Shown here piece after piece: positions 14,441 through 14,501 of a stretch of 14,501 bases of DNA; positions within the stretch are counted from its first letter, which is position 1; each line of letters starts with the position of its first letter. A program made the translations under genes and the position numbers. This DNA is from an uncultured Pirellulales bacterium. GTDB lineage: Bacteria > Planctomycetota > Planctomycetia > Pirellulales > Lacipirellulaceae. The notes beneath the pieces were generated by a model. That model saw nothing but the letters and a program-made list of their open reading frames with translations, did not search any database and had not been told where the DNA came from. The stretch spans positions 1 through 14,501 of the forward strand of contig CAMYJY010000107.1 of the NCBI GenBank assembly GCA_947258835.1, in the 5' to 3' direction.

Positions 14441-14501
14441 GTCGAGCCTGAGCCGATGGGCGATAGCCCCGGTTCTTGTGCGTCTCACGGAACCGGGGCT
14501 A
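14441..14501. repeat. Palindromic repeat cut by the window edge
   Basis: TAGCCCCGGTTC (14470-14481) and GAACCGGGGCTA (14490-14501) form a perfect 12-bp stem ending exactly at the last base. The preceding GAGCCGATGGGCGA suggests the left arm is longer and that the right arm continues beyond the window. It resembles REP-type palindromes I associate with planctomycete spacers. The rest of 14313-14501 shows no gene. Confidence 0.7.

Overview
The window looks like a chromosomal segment of a planctomycete (Pirellulales-like). I infer this from the dxs protein, which carries the planctomycete-type variant of this enzyme, from the secreted and outer-membrane proteins of a kind typical of that phylum, from the high G+C, and from the many short palindromic repeats in the spacers. 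No rRNA, tRNA, CRISPR array, phage gene or complete insertion sequence is visible.

Layout. Left edge: a MoxR-type AAA+ ATPase on the minus strand (15-1088). Next is an 893-bp gene-poor spacer with three palindromic elements, followed by the C-terminal half only of a Na+/Ca2+-exchanger family gene on the plus strand (1982-2575). It runs tail to tail, with 2 bp between, into a minus-strand short-chain dehydrogenase (2578-3387). A divergent spacer of about 420 bp separates that gene from pyruvate kinase on the plus strand (3807-5282). Everything to the right is on the minus strand: a secreted protein of unknown function (5397-6266), NAD kinase (6478-7356), DXP synthase dxs (7633-9555), farnesyl-diphosphate-type prenyl synthase ispA (9580-10437), exonuclease VII subunits xseB (10679-11050) and xseA (11063-12313), an outer-membrane beta-barrel protein (12531-13784) and a small DUF2177-type membrane protein (13905-14312).

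How the genes work together. The order xseA-xseB-ispA-dxs (then nadK) is a classic bacterial cluster. Dxs makes DXP at the entry of the MEP isoprenoid pathway, IspA condenses the resulting C5 units, XseA/XseB form exonuclease VII, and NAD kinase makes the NADP+ needed by reductive biosynthesis, including the pathway step after Dxs.

The most notable structure is small non-autonomous mobile-element DNA. A 163-bp element (10509-10671) has 17-bp terminal inverted repeats (16/17) and a 7-bp flanking duplication. It sits exactly in the xseB-ispA junction, and the duplication contains what looks like the original ispA ATG. A second copy, lacking the right end (3410-3540), lies just upstream of the dehydrogenase gene. 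The ispA reading frame appears to be shifted by one base shortly after that ATG. A different 139-bp inverted-repeat element lies at 6311-6449, further palindromes fill other spacers, and one is cut by the right window edge.
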